Shown piece by piece: positions 36,176-48,777 of a DNA stretch of 64,000 nt. A program made the position numbers and the translations under genes. The notes under the pieces are model-generated. The model did not search any database. It worked only from the letters and a program-made list of their open reading frames with translations, and had not been told where the DNA came from. This DNA is from Sambucus nigra (lineage: Eukaryota > Streptophyta > Magnoliopsida > Dipsacales > Adoxaceae). Numbering within the stretch: position 1 is the first letter of the stretch; every line of letters starts with the position of its first letter. The stretch lies in the NCBI GenBank assembly GCA_949130495.1, contig OX422216.1, positions 365,576,605 through 365,640,604 of the forward strand, read 5' to 3'.

Positions 36176-36355
36176 TCGCGCGAAGTGGTTCAAACGAGAT
36201 GGGGATCTCGCGCGAAGTGGTTCAAACGAGATGGGGATCTCGCGCGAAGTGGTTCGAACGACATTGGAAGTGGTTCGAACGACATGCATTCTGGTTCACC
36301 CCACATGTCATTCTGGTTCAAACCACATGTCACTCTGGTTCAAACCACAGGGTGA
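36176..36355 (+). repeat. CGCGCG-containing 32-bp and 23-bp tandem repeats in LTR C
   Basis: 32-bp units start at 36176, 36208 and 36240, containing TCGCGCGAAGTGGTTC. They grade into shorter units with TGGTTCAAACCACATGT (36290-36350). Small frames here repeat with the array and are not genes. Confidence 0.85.
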
Positions 36356-36662
36356 ATTTCTGGGAATTTGCTTAGAGCCCAATTTGGAGTTTATTGGTTT
36401 ATTGGAGTGAGAGAAACTACCAAATAGTAAATTCGAATAAGAAGGAATTTTGGGAAAAGTATATGGGAATTAATACTTTAATTATTTCGGTATAGAGAGA
36501 ATGTACCTTGGAGATTACGAGAGATATAGTAATCTAGTTATTTATATTATACGTAGTAATGAGGTTAAAATACGTATGGAAAGTATATATGTAGCTTGGA
36601 GAAAATACCTGTAAATTATAATAGGATGTGTGTATGCCTATTATGTGATATTATAGTTAAGA

Positions 36663-36854
36663 GCACTAATGAGTGATCACTCGGGGGTGCAGAAACTCTA
36701 TTATTAAGTGTACTAATGGGTGATAACCCGGGGGTACAAAGATGATTATTGTTTGGCGTGCTGAATTATTCTTGATAGGTGCATTAATGGGTGCTAACTC
36801 GAGGATTCATGATTTTCTGGAGATATGCACTAATGGGGCTTAGCCGGGGGTGCA
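36663..36854 (+). repeat. Array of four covarying stem-loops in LTR C
   Basis: Units at 36663-36690, 36710-36737, about 36779-36810 (weak) and 36826-36854 share the plan outer stem, TAAT, inner stem, loop, inner stem, GGGG, outer stem. Outer stems are GCAC/GTGC, TGTAC/GTACA and TGCAC/GTGCA. Inner stems are GAGT/ACTC, GGGT/ACCC and GGC/GCC. Confidence 0.65.
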
Positions 36855-36860
36855 TAATTA

Positions 36861-36878
36861 GTATATATATATATCTGT

Positions 36879-36910
<32 letters not shown>

Positions 36911-36912
36911 AT
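36861..36912 (+). repeat. (TA)n/(TG)n microsatellite in LTR C
   Basis: Compound dinucleotide run at a place similar to the TA arrays of LTR B. Confidence 0.9.
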
Positions 36913-37999
36913 AGGGATGATGTGACTATATATATATGTGGATTTGTGAATATTGCTACTGTATAAAATTAGTAGACTTGGTAATAATAATAATCATTTC
37001 ATTGCACCAAGTGGTCTTAACCTAAGAGTGCAGGATTAGTGTATATATATTGGGATGAGGAGACTATATATATGTATGAGTGTACTTGAGTAATTTTCTA
37101 CTTTGTGAGACTAGTAGATAAAAATAAAAATGAGAAACAAGATAATCTTAGTGAATAAAAGATTAACCATTCAAACGATGAATAATGAAATTTAGTATGT
37201 GTTATAAACTATCTGAATAGCGTATTGTATGGGTGATACGGGAATACTACTTGTGAGCATAGTTAGTATTAGTATGGCTTCTGACTAGTTAGACTGGGAG
37301 GTATAACTAGGGGGAGATTAGATGTACGTTAGGCGTGCACAATAGACGAGAGGTGAGAAACTCATGTGAGAGTTCGATAACTAACATGCGTATAAGACTT
37401 GTTTTAAGAACCAGTTTTAAATACTTGCTAAAATATTTTTTTACACATCGGGCTCTGACCCGTTTCTTGTATCTCTTCTCTCTTTTGCTATATATGTATT
37501 ATATTAGGTGCTCAGCCACAGGAGTATCAGATTTTGAGATTTGGATTGCTTGACGTGCTGCAGTTGTTGTGGAAGCTGTAGGTCCTTGCAGTAGACGCAT
37601 TTATCCTTTCCATTCAGTTTAGTTTAGACTTCTTATTTAGGGCATATGTCGCCCACTTCTAGTTCTTTCATCAGAGATATTGTATTCAGTTTATTTTGTG
37701 GTTTGGAGTTTTAAACGGGGAGGTTTTATGCAGTCTTATTTATTTCAGTACTTGATTCATGTTCAGTATTTATTTACATTCCTATGTGTGGTGAATGGTT
37801 TATATTTTAAGATGGACGGAAATGGATTTACTTGGTTTTACTAAATTGGAAATGTTTTGACACCTAGCTTAATTTTATATCAGGTGATTAATATGTTAAA
37901 AAAAATTCGACAGTGATGCTGAGAATGAACCAACTGAATATCCTGTTTTAAATTGGTAGAGGATTGATCACCCTGTATTTAATTGGGCGGGGTGTCACA

Positions 38000-38269
38000 G
38001 TACGGTAGTGAATGACTTAGAATTCTAAGGGAAGCATATGTATGGAGTGAAACTTACTTTAGGGACCTTGGGCTTCGGGGCTAAAATGTGATACTAAGGA
38101 TACCGAGAAATGCTTAGGGAGTGTATAGACCTTGTGAAAATCTAAAACACATATACAACTTAGTGAATAAGGTAGTGCTTATTCGAAATAATCCTAATTA
38201 TTGATAGGTTAGATGATGTCTATATTTAAATCGTATCAGAGCATCTGAATTCTACGATTTAAATATAAC
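38000..38269. other. Short segment after LTR C, with a strong hairpin
   Basis: No gene. It ends in a long inverted repeat at 38221-38267 that includes a tRNA-Met primer-site-like core (gtatcagagc). Its origin is not resolved. Confidence 0.4.
38221..38267. repeat. Perfect 15-bp inverted repeat with inner stem
   Basis: TATATTTAAATCGTA (38221-38235) and TACGATTTAAATATA (38253-38267) are exact reverse complements. Between them TCAGA-GCA-TCTGA continues the stem, leaving only ATTC unpaired. Confidence 0.8.
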
Positions 38270-39466
38270 AAATCCACAATTCTTCTATATTCACAATAAT
38301 GATTTACAATAATGTTTCTCCCAAAATACACAATTCTCCAACAAAAATTACACCACTAATTTATACATTAAAAATGAATCTTCCAATCCAAGCTCTAAAT
38401 ACTTCTCCAAAATAGTCCATAGCATCCCAATCCACGCTAGCCTGCCATTAAAAGAAAATACGGGGCAGTACACAATATGATAGGAATAAATGCTCAAAAA
38501 TTATAGCACGATGAATAAATCGCAACAATACGACTGCGCATATACAATTCAAATGCAATACTCAAGCATTGTATCAATATTAATTTCTTAACAACACATC
38601 AATGGGTCACCAGGCCTCACCTCACCTCCCCTAGACATTCTCAAGCCATATATCGAATTTTAGACTATCGGTAGGTGTCCATTCTCCGTGCCATATTAAA
38701 ATCTCAAGACACCATGCTCAAATCATAATATAATATATCTCAATGAATCAAATAATAGATTTCAATAATTTTTCAGGATTCCAATGAATATTACAATTCA
38801 ACATGAGTGCAATTGACATAGAAAACAAACGGAATACTCTCAAGAGAATTTAGGAGAATATTGTGTAAGTCTTGTAGCTCAAAATCATCATATAAATTAC
38901 AGTCTCAAAATCTGATCGCACCATCACGTTCCTCTCGTAAAAAATAGCCAAGTCACGTTCTAATCCCAACACGAGATAATTCCAAACAGGCCTCCAAATC
39001 TAAGGTTGAATATTGAATAAATTAGGGGCTAGGGTTTGTATAAAGAGGGAGAGAAAATATAAAGGGTTTACCGAATTTTTGAGGTGATAAAAGTTAGTTT
39101 AAGACTTCTACCCACGGCCTATTTTTGTAAGGGAAAGAGATAAGAATTTTATATAAGTAAAACTCTTCCAAACCCATCCAGCTGTCGAACCGCCTCAAAT
39201 CTGGGATAGTCGATCGATCGACTCCCTGGGTCGATCGATCGATCGAGCAGGAAAAATGATTCTGCTAGCGCGATGAAGGATAAATGGTTATAAAACTAAA
39301 AACTCTTTAAAACTCCATTTTAAATCCAAATTAATTTCCGATTGAAATCCCACTTTTCAAAAATAATATTCAACATATTTAATTATTAAAAATAATTAAA
39401 TCCAAAAATTTTATTTTCCTCGAATTTCCAATAAAAATACCCATTTAAAAAATTCGGGTTGTTAGA
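38270..39466 (-). repeat. Minus-strand LTR H (partial or diverged)
   Basis: On the minus strand it starts TCTAACAACCCGAAT at 39466, close to the TGTAACAACCCG start of LTR C, and carries a palindrome pair (39231-39246 and 39210-39221). The lower boundary is uncertain. No gene inside. Confidence 0.55.
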
Positions 39467-40179
39467 CTTTAATAAAGGTACAACTACTCAAAGCGGGATA
39501 AATTCATGGCATTCATAATTAACTCAAATCCTAAATCATCATATGAATTATTCTCCAATATAATAAAAAAAAATCATATGAGAAAGTATGCTTATAAATC
39601 AAGAAACACATTACTAAAGATATTGCAAGAAAACTCTTGCATTATGGTGGGGGGTTGAAGAACTCCTCTTGAATCTCCCTTGCTTTCTCTTCTTTTGCTC
39701 CTCTCCTAACTTGTTAACTTCTTTGAGAATGTTTGTGACTGATAGGTTTAATTAAAAATGGATAAAAAAATCTAATTAGGGCAGATTATCTTAATTAAAC
39801 TCCCTAATTAGTATCTCCCCATAAGGCCTAATTTCGGGCCATTAAAAGAGCCTAGAATGCTACCCAGAATAGCCAAAAATCTCTCCTAAGAGTATACCTA
39901 CTCTCCGGGACTAATTTAAAGCAATGAAAATACATAAATGGGCATTGGTGTCACCAAAGAGTCTAGCCTAAATGATATTACTCATAATACACAGTAATAC
40001 CCCATAGTGTCAATAAAACGACACACTTAATTATTCTACAAATACACATTATAAATTACCATCTAAATTGTGCCAAATTATTATTACTACGCCACATAAG
40101 TAAATATTACTTACCTTTATTAATTTATTAATCACTTAATAAATAATAATTATAGTCCGTGAAAATATGGGGTATTACA
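39467..40179 (-). repeat. Minus-strand LTR G, 5' part
   Basis: Minus strand starts TGTAATACCCCATATTTTCA at 40179. It runs to where LTR H begins, consistent with H having inserted into G. The rest of G was not located. Confidence 0.55.
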
Positions 40180-40589
40180 GTGACGGGATCTACCTAGGTC
40201 TTTTGCTATGATCCTACGTGTTGAAACTGCCCATCTCTCGAGTGGGACTAACATGATGATCCTCTCATACAACCTTGGATATGGTACTAGTACGTTTGGT
40301 GTGAAGGCATAGTGATTTCACTTGTGTTGATGATGTTGTGAGGTTATAGGGTTAGGATGCCCTATAAATATGTCTAGTATGCATGAATGATCTCAAAAGG
40401 CGATAAGGATTGGCCTTCATACTTTTATTTGCGGGTGCGAGCGTATCCCATTTACTTATACGTGTTAAGGATCGTAGTTATGTGGATGTTAGATGTAGAG
40501 ATTTTCTTTCCTCTTATTTTTATGATTATGTGTTACAGTACTGGATTTGGTTGTACCGGTTTATGAATTATACTTGAGATGTATATAAT
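40180..40589 (+). repeat. LTR X, part 1 (split by LTR D)
   Basis: Resembles LTR E (minus strand, about 47000-46560): shared landmarks gtatcccatttactt(a/g)tacgtg and ggttata(g)ggtt. Same strand as parts 2 and 3. Confidence 0.6.
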
Positions 40590-41438
40590 TGTGACACCTA
40601 GCCTATTTTAATCATGTATGATCAGTCCTTTATCAAAATAATTAGGAATCTCATTTGGTTCATTCTTAAAAACACTGTCGAAAACTTTTTAAATTACTAG
40701 CCACTTATGTTAATTTCAGTCGGTGTCAAAATTTTATCTTTTGTTAATCACACAACATAAGTGAAATAAAATAATATAAACCATCCATACAATAATAGAG
40801 TCTAAAACATCACATGATAAATAACTGAATAACACAATACTGAATAAACCATCGATTCCCGAAATAAAATCCATCTACAAGTCTAAAGTAAATAAAACTA
40901 AGCCTGATAAATACTAAACAACTGCAATACTGAATAGTTTGAAAGGAAAACATGCCCAAATGAAATACTGAAATAAAATCCTATCTAGGAATGAATAGCT
41001 GAAGCGTCTCTATTAAATCCTGCAAGCCTCCACAAGTGTTGCAGCTATGCATCCCTGGAATGAGTCATCAAGCTTGGCATCCTTGTGGCTGGACGCCTAA
41101 AATATTTTGGAAAAATAGAAATATAGATTTGACACAGGTCAGAGCTCGAGAAAACCTTTTGAAAATATTTATCAAGTATTTAAATCGCAATTTAAAAAGA
41201 GTTATTAGATACACATGTTAGTCCCACGCACACTCCCTTGGGTTTCCTCATCTCTCAACTATAGTGCACACCTAACGCATCCTATCAAGCTATGCTACTT
41301 AGCCTAACTAGACCTTCGTATTTAACTAACCACAAAAGGTTTAACTCCCCTAAATTCCACAGACAGCATGCTACCGTATGATCAATAACTAATATCTACA
41401 GCATATTATTATTGAATCATTTTGATTAAGTTTTCCAC

Positions 41439-41610
41439 ACTTAAGTCACTTTTAGATATACAATATCTATCTTCCTACTACCACTTAAGTAGAATAATCA
41501 CACATTATTATAACACCATTAATTAAGTGTCATCACACTTAAGTTGCTTTTAGATATCCATTATCTATCTTTTATACTATCACACATAAGTAGAATAATC
41601 ACACTTGTAG
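41439..41610 (+). repeat. Duplicated 75-bp block in LTR D with small stem
   Basis: Copies at about 41439-41515 and 41534-41610 share cacacttaagt, cttttagatat and agtagaataatcacac. Each holds a short hairpin (TAGATAT-ACA-ATATCTA in the first; one mismatch in the second). Confidence 0.75.
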
Positions 41611-41993
41611 ATATTTATCACACTATATTATATACAACTATAGCATCCTCCGGAATGACCATTGCGGTGCATGCGTACTCTGCTATCAAGTCCATGTACC
41701 TCTCGTACCTATCAAGGACTACCGGCTAGGAATGCCTCTTCAAACCCTCAATCAAATAACAATTAATATAGGCAAACATAATTCTAAGCCTTTGGGCTAC
41801 ACACATACCTAACGTACCCAAATGACACGCTGGTCCCACTAATACACTACACATAGTGAGCCACCCTAAGTTATATAATCTGGGGCATAAATTCAGACCT
41901 TGTTGGAATCGCCAAGGTGGGATCACCCTCTGTACGAAACCTCCCGCAATAGCAGGCAACGTAGGTATATTCACACAGATGTCAAATCACATA

Positions 41994-42084
41994 ATAGGTA
42001 TTCACACAACCTATATATATATTCCCAGTATAGGTACACACACAACCAATAAATATGTCCAGCATAGGCAAACACACAGCCTAT
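41994..42084 (+). repeat. Three covarying inverted-repeat units in LTR D
   Basis: ATAGGT..ACCTAT (41994-42014), ATAGGT..ACCAAT (42030-42050) and ATAGGC..GCCTAT (42064-42084), with CA-rich loops. The third unit changes both arms together (T to C, A to G). Confidence 0.65.
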
Positions 42085-43629
42085 AATATATACCGTACGT
42101 AGTATTTATATCTCTCGAATACTTAACTACTATCAATTTACAATTTTAACCTCTTATTGTATATTCGCGAGTATCGCTCACTACACGAAGGGTCCTAGTT
42201 ACTCCTTAATTAATATCAGTACTTAATATATCTCTATCCTACTAGTTCATATCTTAGGTTTACTCATTCTCTCCGTAACCCATTCCGATTCCCGAAACTC
42301 TTTCAATTGCATATTATACCCAAATGTCCTAGCCTCAATCCTCTCATTTTGGCTATACCCAAACCTTACCATAGTCTAATGTAATTTGCTATGTCCCTCA
42401 CTATAGTTTAATCATAACCCAAAAGTATCTCGATTGATTATTTGCAAATTAGGGCATAAATAAAGGAAACTGGTGAAATCTGGGTAACAAAATCGATCTG
42501 GTGAAGAAATCGAATATTCGCTCCTTAAGTCGAATCGATTCAAAATGCTATTATTCGTCTTATTCATTTAACTGTTATGTTTTTCTCCATTTTTACCCTA
42601 CACAACCTCTATGAATTGTACCCAAACACCCAAATAGCTTAACCCAACATAAAACATGAGTATATAAACACGTTCTAATGAATATCTATCATGAAAACAT
42701 CATTAAATCCATAATTAACAAGAATTCATTAAAGGTCTTTCTACACGACCCTAGTTTTATCTTCTCATGCATGTTCTTCATAAAAAACATAAATAATTCT
42801 CTCATATCATCTCAATTATCATATTTCGCACCATTTAAACATAGGGATTAATTTTACATGCAATCCTACCCCAAATCACGAGTTTTATTCATCTAAATTC
42901 CAAGAACATCCTTTAAATTAAGAATTCAGAACCCTACACTACATGGGTATTATAGCATGCTTAAATAAATCGCAAGATAAATACTTGCCTTGATCTAGTT
43001 GGTCTGATCTTCATTAATTGTTGATGAATTTTCTCTTCCCTTGCTCTGATCTCGATTCCCACGATGTATGTGGTGCAAAACGGTGTGGGAAGGCCTAGTT
43101 TCCTTCTCCGCTTCCTCTTATATGGCCGCGTATCTCTCTAAAGTGTTCTAACCCTAGCCTCCCACTCCAATGGGATGATATACTTAAATTTTTGGAGTTC
43201 CATCTACCTTAGACTCTTTAATGACCAAAATGCCCTTATTTGGTGTCGGGCTGGTCTAAAATCGCCCCAGGACCCAATCAGCACACTCGGGTACACAATT
43301 CTGACTATTTTGATCCATTCGGAACCAAATGTGACCTCAAAATAGCCATCTGAGTCACTCTACAATAATTTCCTATCTCAACCTCATATAGTCTATACTC
43401 GACTCCCGGTTGATATCTAACACAGTCATGTCACTATCACTCGCTATGACGTAAAATAATTATTTACTATTAACTTAGTAATTTAGTCCATAAACATTAA
43501 TCATTATTTCTCCCGATTAATATTTTAATCAACACACAATAATTAATTCAACTAAATTACGGCACAAGTCAAATTCTAAAATCATCAAATTAATCAAATT
43601 CTAAATACTCATAAATACGAGGTGTTACA

Positions 43630-44143
43630 ATGGTTTATACTAAAGATGTATTACTATAAACTTATAACTCGGGAATAATGTAACGAATATACTAGATATA
43701 TATTTATACTACATTAGTGAAATGAGAGTGTCATAACTGATAGACTGGAGATACTCTTTTAAAGTCATAACTAGAGACTGTTATTGATACTTTTATTAGT
43801 TAGCGGTAAGAAATTACCATAAAATAAATTATTCTTAATTCAAGAGGTTAACTTAATAACGAGAAATTAAAGAATATTGGACTAAGAGATGAACATTATT
43901 CACATGGGACACATATGGTATGGGGGTACAACGCATGCTATATTTTAGGTTATTTGGGTTTGGTAACTTAGATAACTTAAAATATACATAATATGGGAGG
44001 AAGATGCATTATTATTATTGTGGCCCGAATTTAGTTAGATTCTTACTTTATAGACTTGCAGTTAACGTTTCGTTGAATTTTTTTTTCATAGGTCTTAGGC
44101 CATTGTTTCTACCATAAACTTGGGTTGTTCATTGGAGGAGTAT
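43630..44143 (+). repeat. LTR X, part 2
   Basis: Inverted counterpart of part of LTR E: gcatgctat.ttttaggtt, gaggaagatgcat, ggcc(a/g)tt and cattggaggag occur in the same order on E's minus strand. It ends in AGTAT, the target duplication of LTR E. Confidence 0.75.
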
Positions 44144-47100
44144 TGTAACACTCCGTAAAATTCATAAATAGATTGATCAAGTCTAATAAAAAATTATAGG
44201 AATAAAAAAACATTTGGTAACATTCTCATCATAAATCAAACAACTAAAACTAAACAAGTAAAATAAAGAGGTAATGAGATTCTGAATGAAACAAAACCAA
44301 CTCTGATACCATATAACCGTCGATACAAAATAAAACCAACTTTGGAATATAAAATATATCTAAAAAAAATCTAACTTTGAATACAAGTACCACATGTAGA
44401 AAAGCTAACTCTAAATAAAATGTAAAATATAATGGCCTACTGAATACAAATAAACACAAAGAGTGGCTGAGCTACACTCCTCATCTCCTACATCCAAGTA
44501 ATGATGAATAGAACATTGCTAGAGATGCTCCTCCAATGATCAATTCAAGTCTCTAGAAACATAACGGCCTAATACTTTTGAAAAATAAATATAACAACAA
44601 CGTAGGCAATGAGTTTTATATAGAATAAGATTACAACAAAATTTGTGCTATAATAAAAATATGCATCTTCCTCTCGTCTTAAGTGGATTTTAAGTTATTA
44701 GTTACCCAAAACGAAAACCTAAAATAGCATGCGGTTGTGATACCAAACCTGTTTAGGCACATATTCTTCACATTTATCCCCTTAATTTCAGTATTTTTAT
44801 GATCCCGTGCAGTGTAAATATCTTGGATTTGTCTCTTATTTATGCTACTAACCCATTTTGGCAAGTATTTCGTGTTTTGTGTATTTCTCATGTGTTTTAC
44901 AGGTATTTCACGCAAGTTAGTGCGAAGGAGAACTCAAAAAATGAAAGAAACCAAGAAATGGAGGGTTGAAGGGCATTTTCGTAATTTTTCAGCCTTAGTC
45001 CGAAGGTGGGGCCAACTATAAAGTTGAAGAGCTCTAAATTACAAGAATACTGGAAAAAACGGCACCTCAATCCGAGCTACGGTGAAGAAGTTACGGTGTT
45101 TTGAAGTTGCGGGATAATGAAGAGTCTGGATGTGCGGATTTCTGTCATTAATTATGCATTTAATGCATTGCAACTCTTGGAAAACTTGTTCCACAAGCAC
45201 TATTGGCTGTCAATTTCGAGATTTTGTGCTATAAAAGCCCATGACCTACATCATTTGAAGGGGAGTTGCTAGAGAGAGGCTAGGTTAGGAGTAGGTTAGA
45301 AGTGCTAGATTGAATTTTAGGGTTAGATTTTGAGAGCAAATTTTCTATTCCTTCAAGAGTTTTCATGAATCCTATTTTGTAAGAATTTCTGAATCCCAAT
45401 TCCGTCCTTGTTGCTGAATTCAAGTAAACTCTTTCCATTCTCTTATTTTATTACTTGCAAATTATTTACCATGTTTTGTAGATCCATAATTTTGTGTACG
45501 AATTTGTTTTTTTTTTATCCAATCATGAGTAGCTAATTTCTCAAGGGTTGGGGTACATGAACTCAATCCTAATACAAATTATTTGTATGGAAAATTAGAA
45601 AATAAATGAAAATATTGGTTGAATCGTGAATGAAAATCATATATGCATTGTCATATCTTTTAATCTCTCTTGCCCTAGGTACTTGGGATGTTTAAGAATG
45701 CTTTGTATGTATAATTTGTCGTTCACCGCTTTATATTGATCTTTGATTTCATATGATGCGGGCTTGACCCTCATATATGTAATGCTTAGTGATGATAAGG
45801 ACTGGATTTAATCAAGAATTTTGATTTATAATTCTAGTATTCTAAAGGATAATTTGTTAAGGATTGAGGGATTGTACCCTACCCTATTTTCTCCCATTTG
45901 TCAGATCTAATTTCTTTTGCACTTTTCAGTTTGTTTTTCTTAAGTAATTTTTTAATAGAAATTTTCCCAATCATCATCTTTTTCATTTTTATTTTAGAAG
46001 TAATAAATCAATTAAATTCTATAAAACATTCCCTGTGGATTCGATACCCAGACTTACTACTATACTCCATAAAAGTGTAGTTAAAAGTTTAGGTTTTTTT
46101 TGTATTGAGGTTGGAAGCCGATAACAACGACTAGCGTATTACACGGACGCTCGGTTTTTCCACTCGATCAAAACCCATATGTGGTCCATGTGAATAAAGT
46201 TCATATCTTAATTATTTATTTATTTTCTTTCTCGTTCATTAGGTTATCTTACATTAAGAATCATGTAGTGTACGGTAATCTCAAACCTAAGGCACGTCTC
46301 GCTAATGGACTGAACTACTATTAACAGTCTCTAATCACATTTCTCGAGTATATTCGTCTGGGGCTATCTCATATCACTAATGAAATATATAAATCTCTAG
46401 TATATGTGATACATAAATTCCGAGTCATAAGTATATAAGTATTCATCCCTATTCGAAGTAATATAATCTCTAGTAAAGCACATAAATCGGTACAACTATC
46501 TCTAGTATGGAGACACAATCACATATAGTAGGAGAAAGACAATCTCTATATATAATATCCTTATAAAAGTACTATCCCTGGCACGTACAAGTAAATGGGA
46601 TACTATCATGCGTGCACGTAATGAAAGCATATCATAATGCTTTCGAGGATCTCACTCGCAAAGTAGGTAGAGTTATAGGTCGTCCCAACCTAATAACCCC
46701 AAAACATCAATAATGGATAACCACAATGCTATCACACCAATTATATGGCCCCATACACAAGCTAAATGAGAGGATCCCCTTATTTTATCCCCACAGAAAA
46801 AAATGGGTACATCAGCACATAGTGTCGGGATAAAAGGACAAAGGTAAAGCATGTCTCTATCAGCGGAGTACCAACGCGATCGACATCATATGCCCCCCAT
46901 AAGGATATCCCCTCTAGTATGTAATACCACGAGAACTCAATCATGGTATGTATTGAATATAAGACACATAAGCAAATATAACCCTTCACTAATGGGTTAA
47001 AGCAAACATACACAAATCGACCCATGCTATCGTGTCGCACATAATATCACTATTATATAAGCTGATACACAACGCTAACCATAATCGATCCTACATAACC

Positions 47101-48777
47101 TTAGACCAAACTCCCAAGGCTCCACCATATAGGTATTATCACACACTAACTTAGATAAGAAATACCAAATACATACTAACTACCCCACTCTAGGGTTTAT
47201 GACTTAATCCTAGACTTACCATAGAATAAACGCCCTACTAACATCTCTCAGTACACCTATCAACCTGGACATTTCATTCAATTATTTACTCCCCCAAAAG
47301 TACAGATAACGATCAATTATACTCTCGAATTATTACCCTAGATCTCATATTGTAATCCCAAAACAACTCCCCAATAAAAATCCTAACCAAACAAAAACAC
47401 AAATCCCAGACCCAAAATCACCAACTCAAAATTTTAGCCTTACGTAGTGTTCGTAAAATATTCGTAACAAATTCATTAAAAATCCAAAAAATACGAAACG
47501 AACGCCCAATCATTTATAATTCAATTATCTACAATTATAAGGGGTCGATTGATTGAGCATCAGGGTTGATCGATCAAGGCTACCTGTACGAGGGCCCTTC
47601 TTCTGCTTATGGGTTTTGACACCTCCAAACCCCTATTTTTCTCTCTGAAACTCCATGGATGGACCCACAAGTTTCATAGAACAACCAGCCAAAACTATAC
47701 ATAAAATCCACTTTTAATTTATGATAAAACCTATTTTTAACATCAATATACACTTACAATATTTAAGAGGGTAATTGCAGTTTTTAATCAAAAAGCTTAA
47801 TTTTATGAAATATCTTCAATTAGCTTAAGATTTACATCTTTTGTTTCAATTAACATGGGATTTTACATGATTACCAATGTATAATCAAGTCCTAACAATA
47901 ATATACCAATTATAACTCTAGTTCATGAAGAAATAACTCAATTTTAGCTTGTAATTAACAATGTTATTATCTCAATTTAGTTAATTATGAATTTAACTAA
48001 TTAAACATCTAAATTAGATTTTTAAACTTGATTACATTTAAATTTAAATGAATATAAATATTTTAACAAAAAAGAAATCATAATCAAACTCTATATAAAC
48101 TTTCCTCGTGGATTGATTGAGAAATCAATCCCTAAAATCTCATAATTTCTCTTCTCCTCTTGGTGCCTCCTCTCTCTAACCTCAGAATGCCTCTCCCAAT
48201 TGTAAAGTGTGAATAATTAAAATCCTAATGACCCTCTAAGTCTCTTAATCCCAAAATCAGGCTTAGTCCATATATGGGCCTCAACCAAAAACACTTCCAA
48301 ATGTACAAAAATACTACCCAACCCATACACTAATCCAATAGGCCTAAAACCCACTATTTAAAGTCAAATACGGACATTCTACGTATTCCAAAAGCAAGCC
48401 CAAAAATATGCCAAAAATAATTAATTAATACATTCAATAATTTATCAAATGTACCGGTACGAGTCCAAATATAATTATTTATTAATTTAGCACGACCTGA
48501 CATTATAAGAAACTACTTCACTATTGTTGGAACCCAACAACGAGGGGATAATCCAAACAAGGAAACCCTCGATACTAAATCCCTTATCATTCCATAGTCA
48601 CTCATTATACTAAGTTAATTTTAAATATGTAATTAATATATTACCGTGTATTAAGTTTGATTTCAAATACTAATCAAATAACACATAAAAACACAAATGA
48701 TGACATAATCTCTCACAACAAGTACAGATAATGAATTTTCACAACTAAATAAGGTACGAAAAATATGGAGTATTACA
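44144..48777 (-). repeat. Solo LTR E (minus strand) with AGTAT target duplication
   Basis: Minus strand starts TGTAATACTCC (48777) and ends GGAGTGTTACA (44144), giving 11-bp terminal inverted repeats with one mismatch. Flanked by AGTAT at 44139-44143 and 48778-48782. About 3.2 kb after removing solo LTR F (44738-46170). A palindrome pair lies at 47545-47577 and a PBS-like TGGTATCAGAG at 44311-44301. Confidence 0.9.
44738..46170 (+). repeat. Solo LTR F, nested in LTR E
   Basis: 1433 bp, TGATACCAAACC to CCACTCGATCA. Its layout and 3' part resemble LTR A (ttaggttttttttgtat, then a CACGGACGCTCGG region). A TATA box (ctataaaagccc) lies near 45229. It splits a stretch of E that is continuous in LTR X. 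No matching 5-bp flanks. Confidence 0.8.

Larger units (their letters stand above)
34999..37999 (+). repeat. LTR C (3' LTR of the decayed element)
   Basis: 3.0 kb, starts TGTAACAACCCG and ends GGCGGGGTGTCACA, so it belongs to the same broad LTR class as B. Contains a 32-bp tandem repeat (36176-36250), an array of small stem-loops (36663-36854), a (TA)n/(TG)n run (36861-36912), and the shared 3' landmarks (a gtgcaca motif, an aggtgctcagccacagg motif, a gatgctgagaatgaaccaa motif). Confidence 0.9.
40590..43629 (-). repeat. Minus-strand LTR D inside LTR X, probably a solo LTR
   Basis: 3.04 kb. Minus strand starts TGTAACACCTCG at 43629 and ends GGTGTCACA at 40590. No primer site or polypurine tract adjoins it, and the flanks look like one interrupted LTR (X). 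The target duplication is not clear (aattg against aatgg depending on the exact end). It contains a palindrome pair (42511-42541), covarying small inverted repeats (41994-42084) and a duplicated 75-bp block (about 41439-41610). Confidence 0.75.

Noticed and set aside
36139..36375. Frames of 65-78 aa with repeated SREVV/WFKRD-like units in LTR C
   Set aside because: The peptide repeat only mirrors the 32-bp DNA repeat, and two frames are open at once, as expected of a tandem repeat without stops.
44733..46175. Target-site duplication for solo LTR F
   Set aside because: The flanks ggttg and aaacc are not a direct repeat. F is supported instead by the continuity of LTR E around it.
46780..47040. 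86-aa minus-strand frame
   Set aside because: Lies within solo LTR E; no homology I recognise, and the matching part of LTR X does not keep the frame as far as I can follow it.
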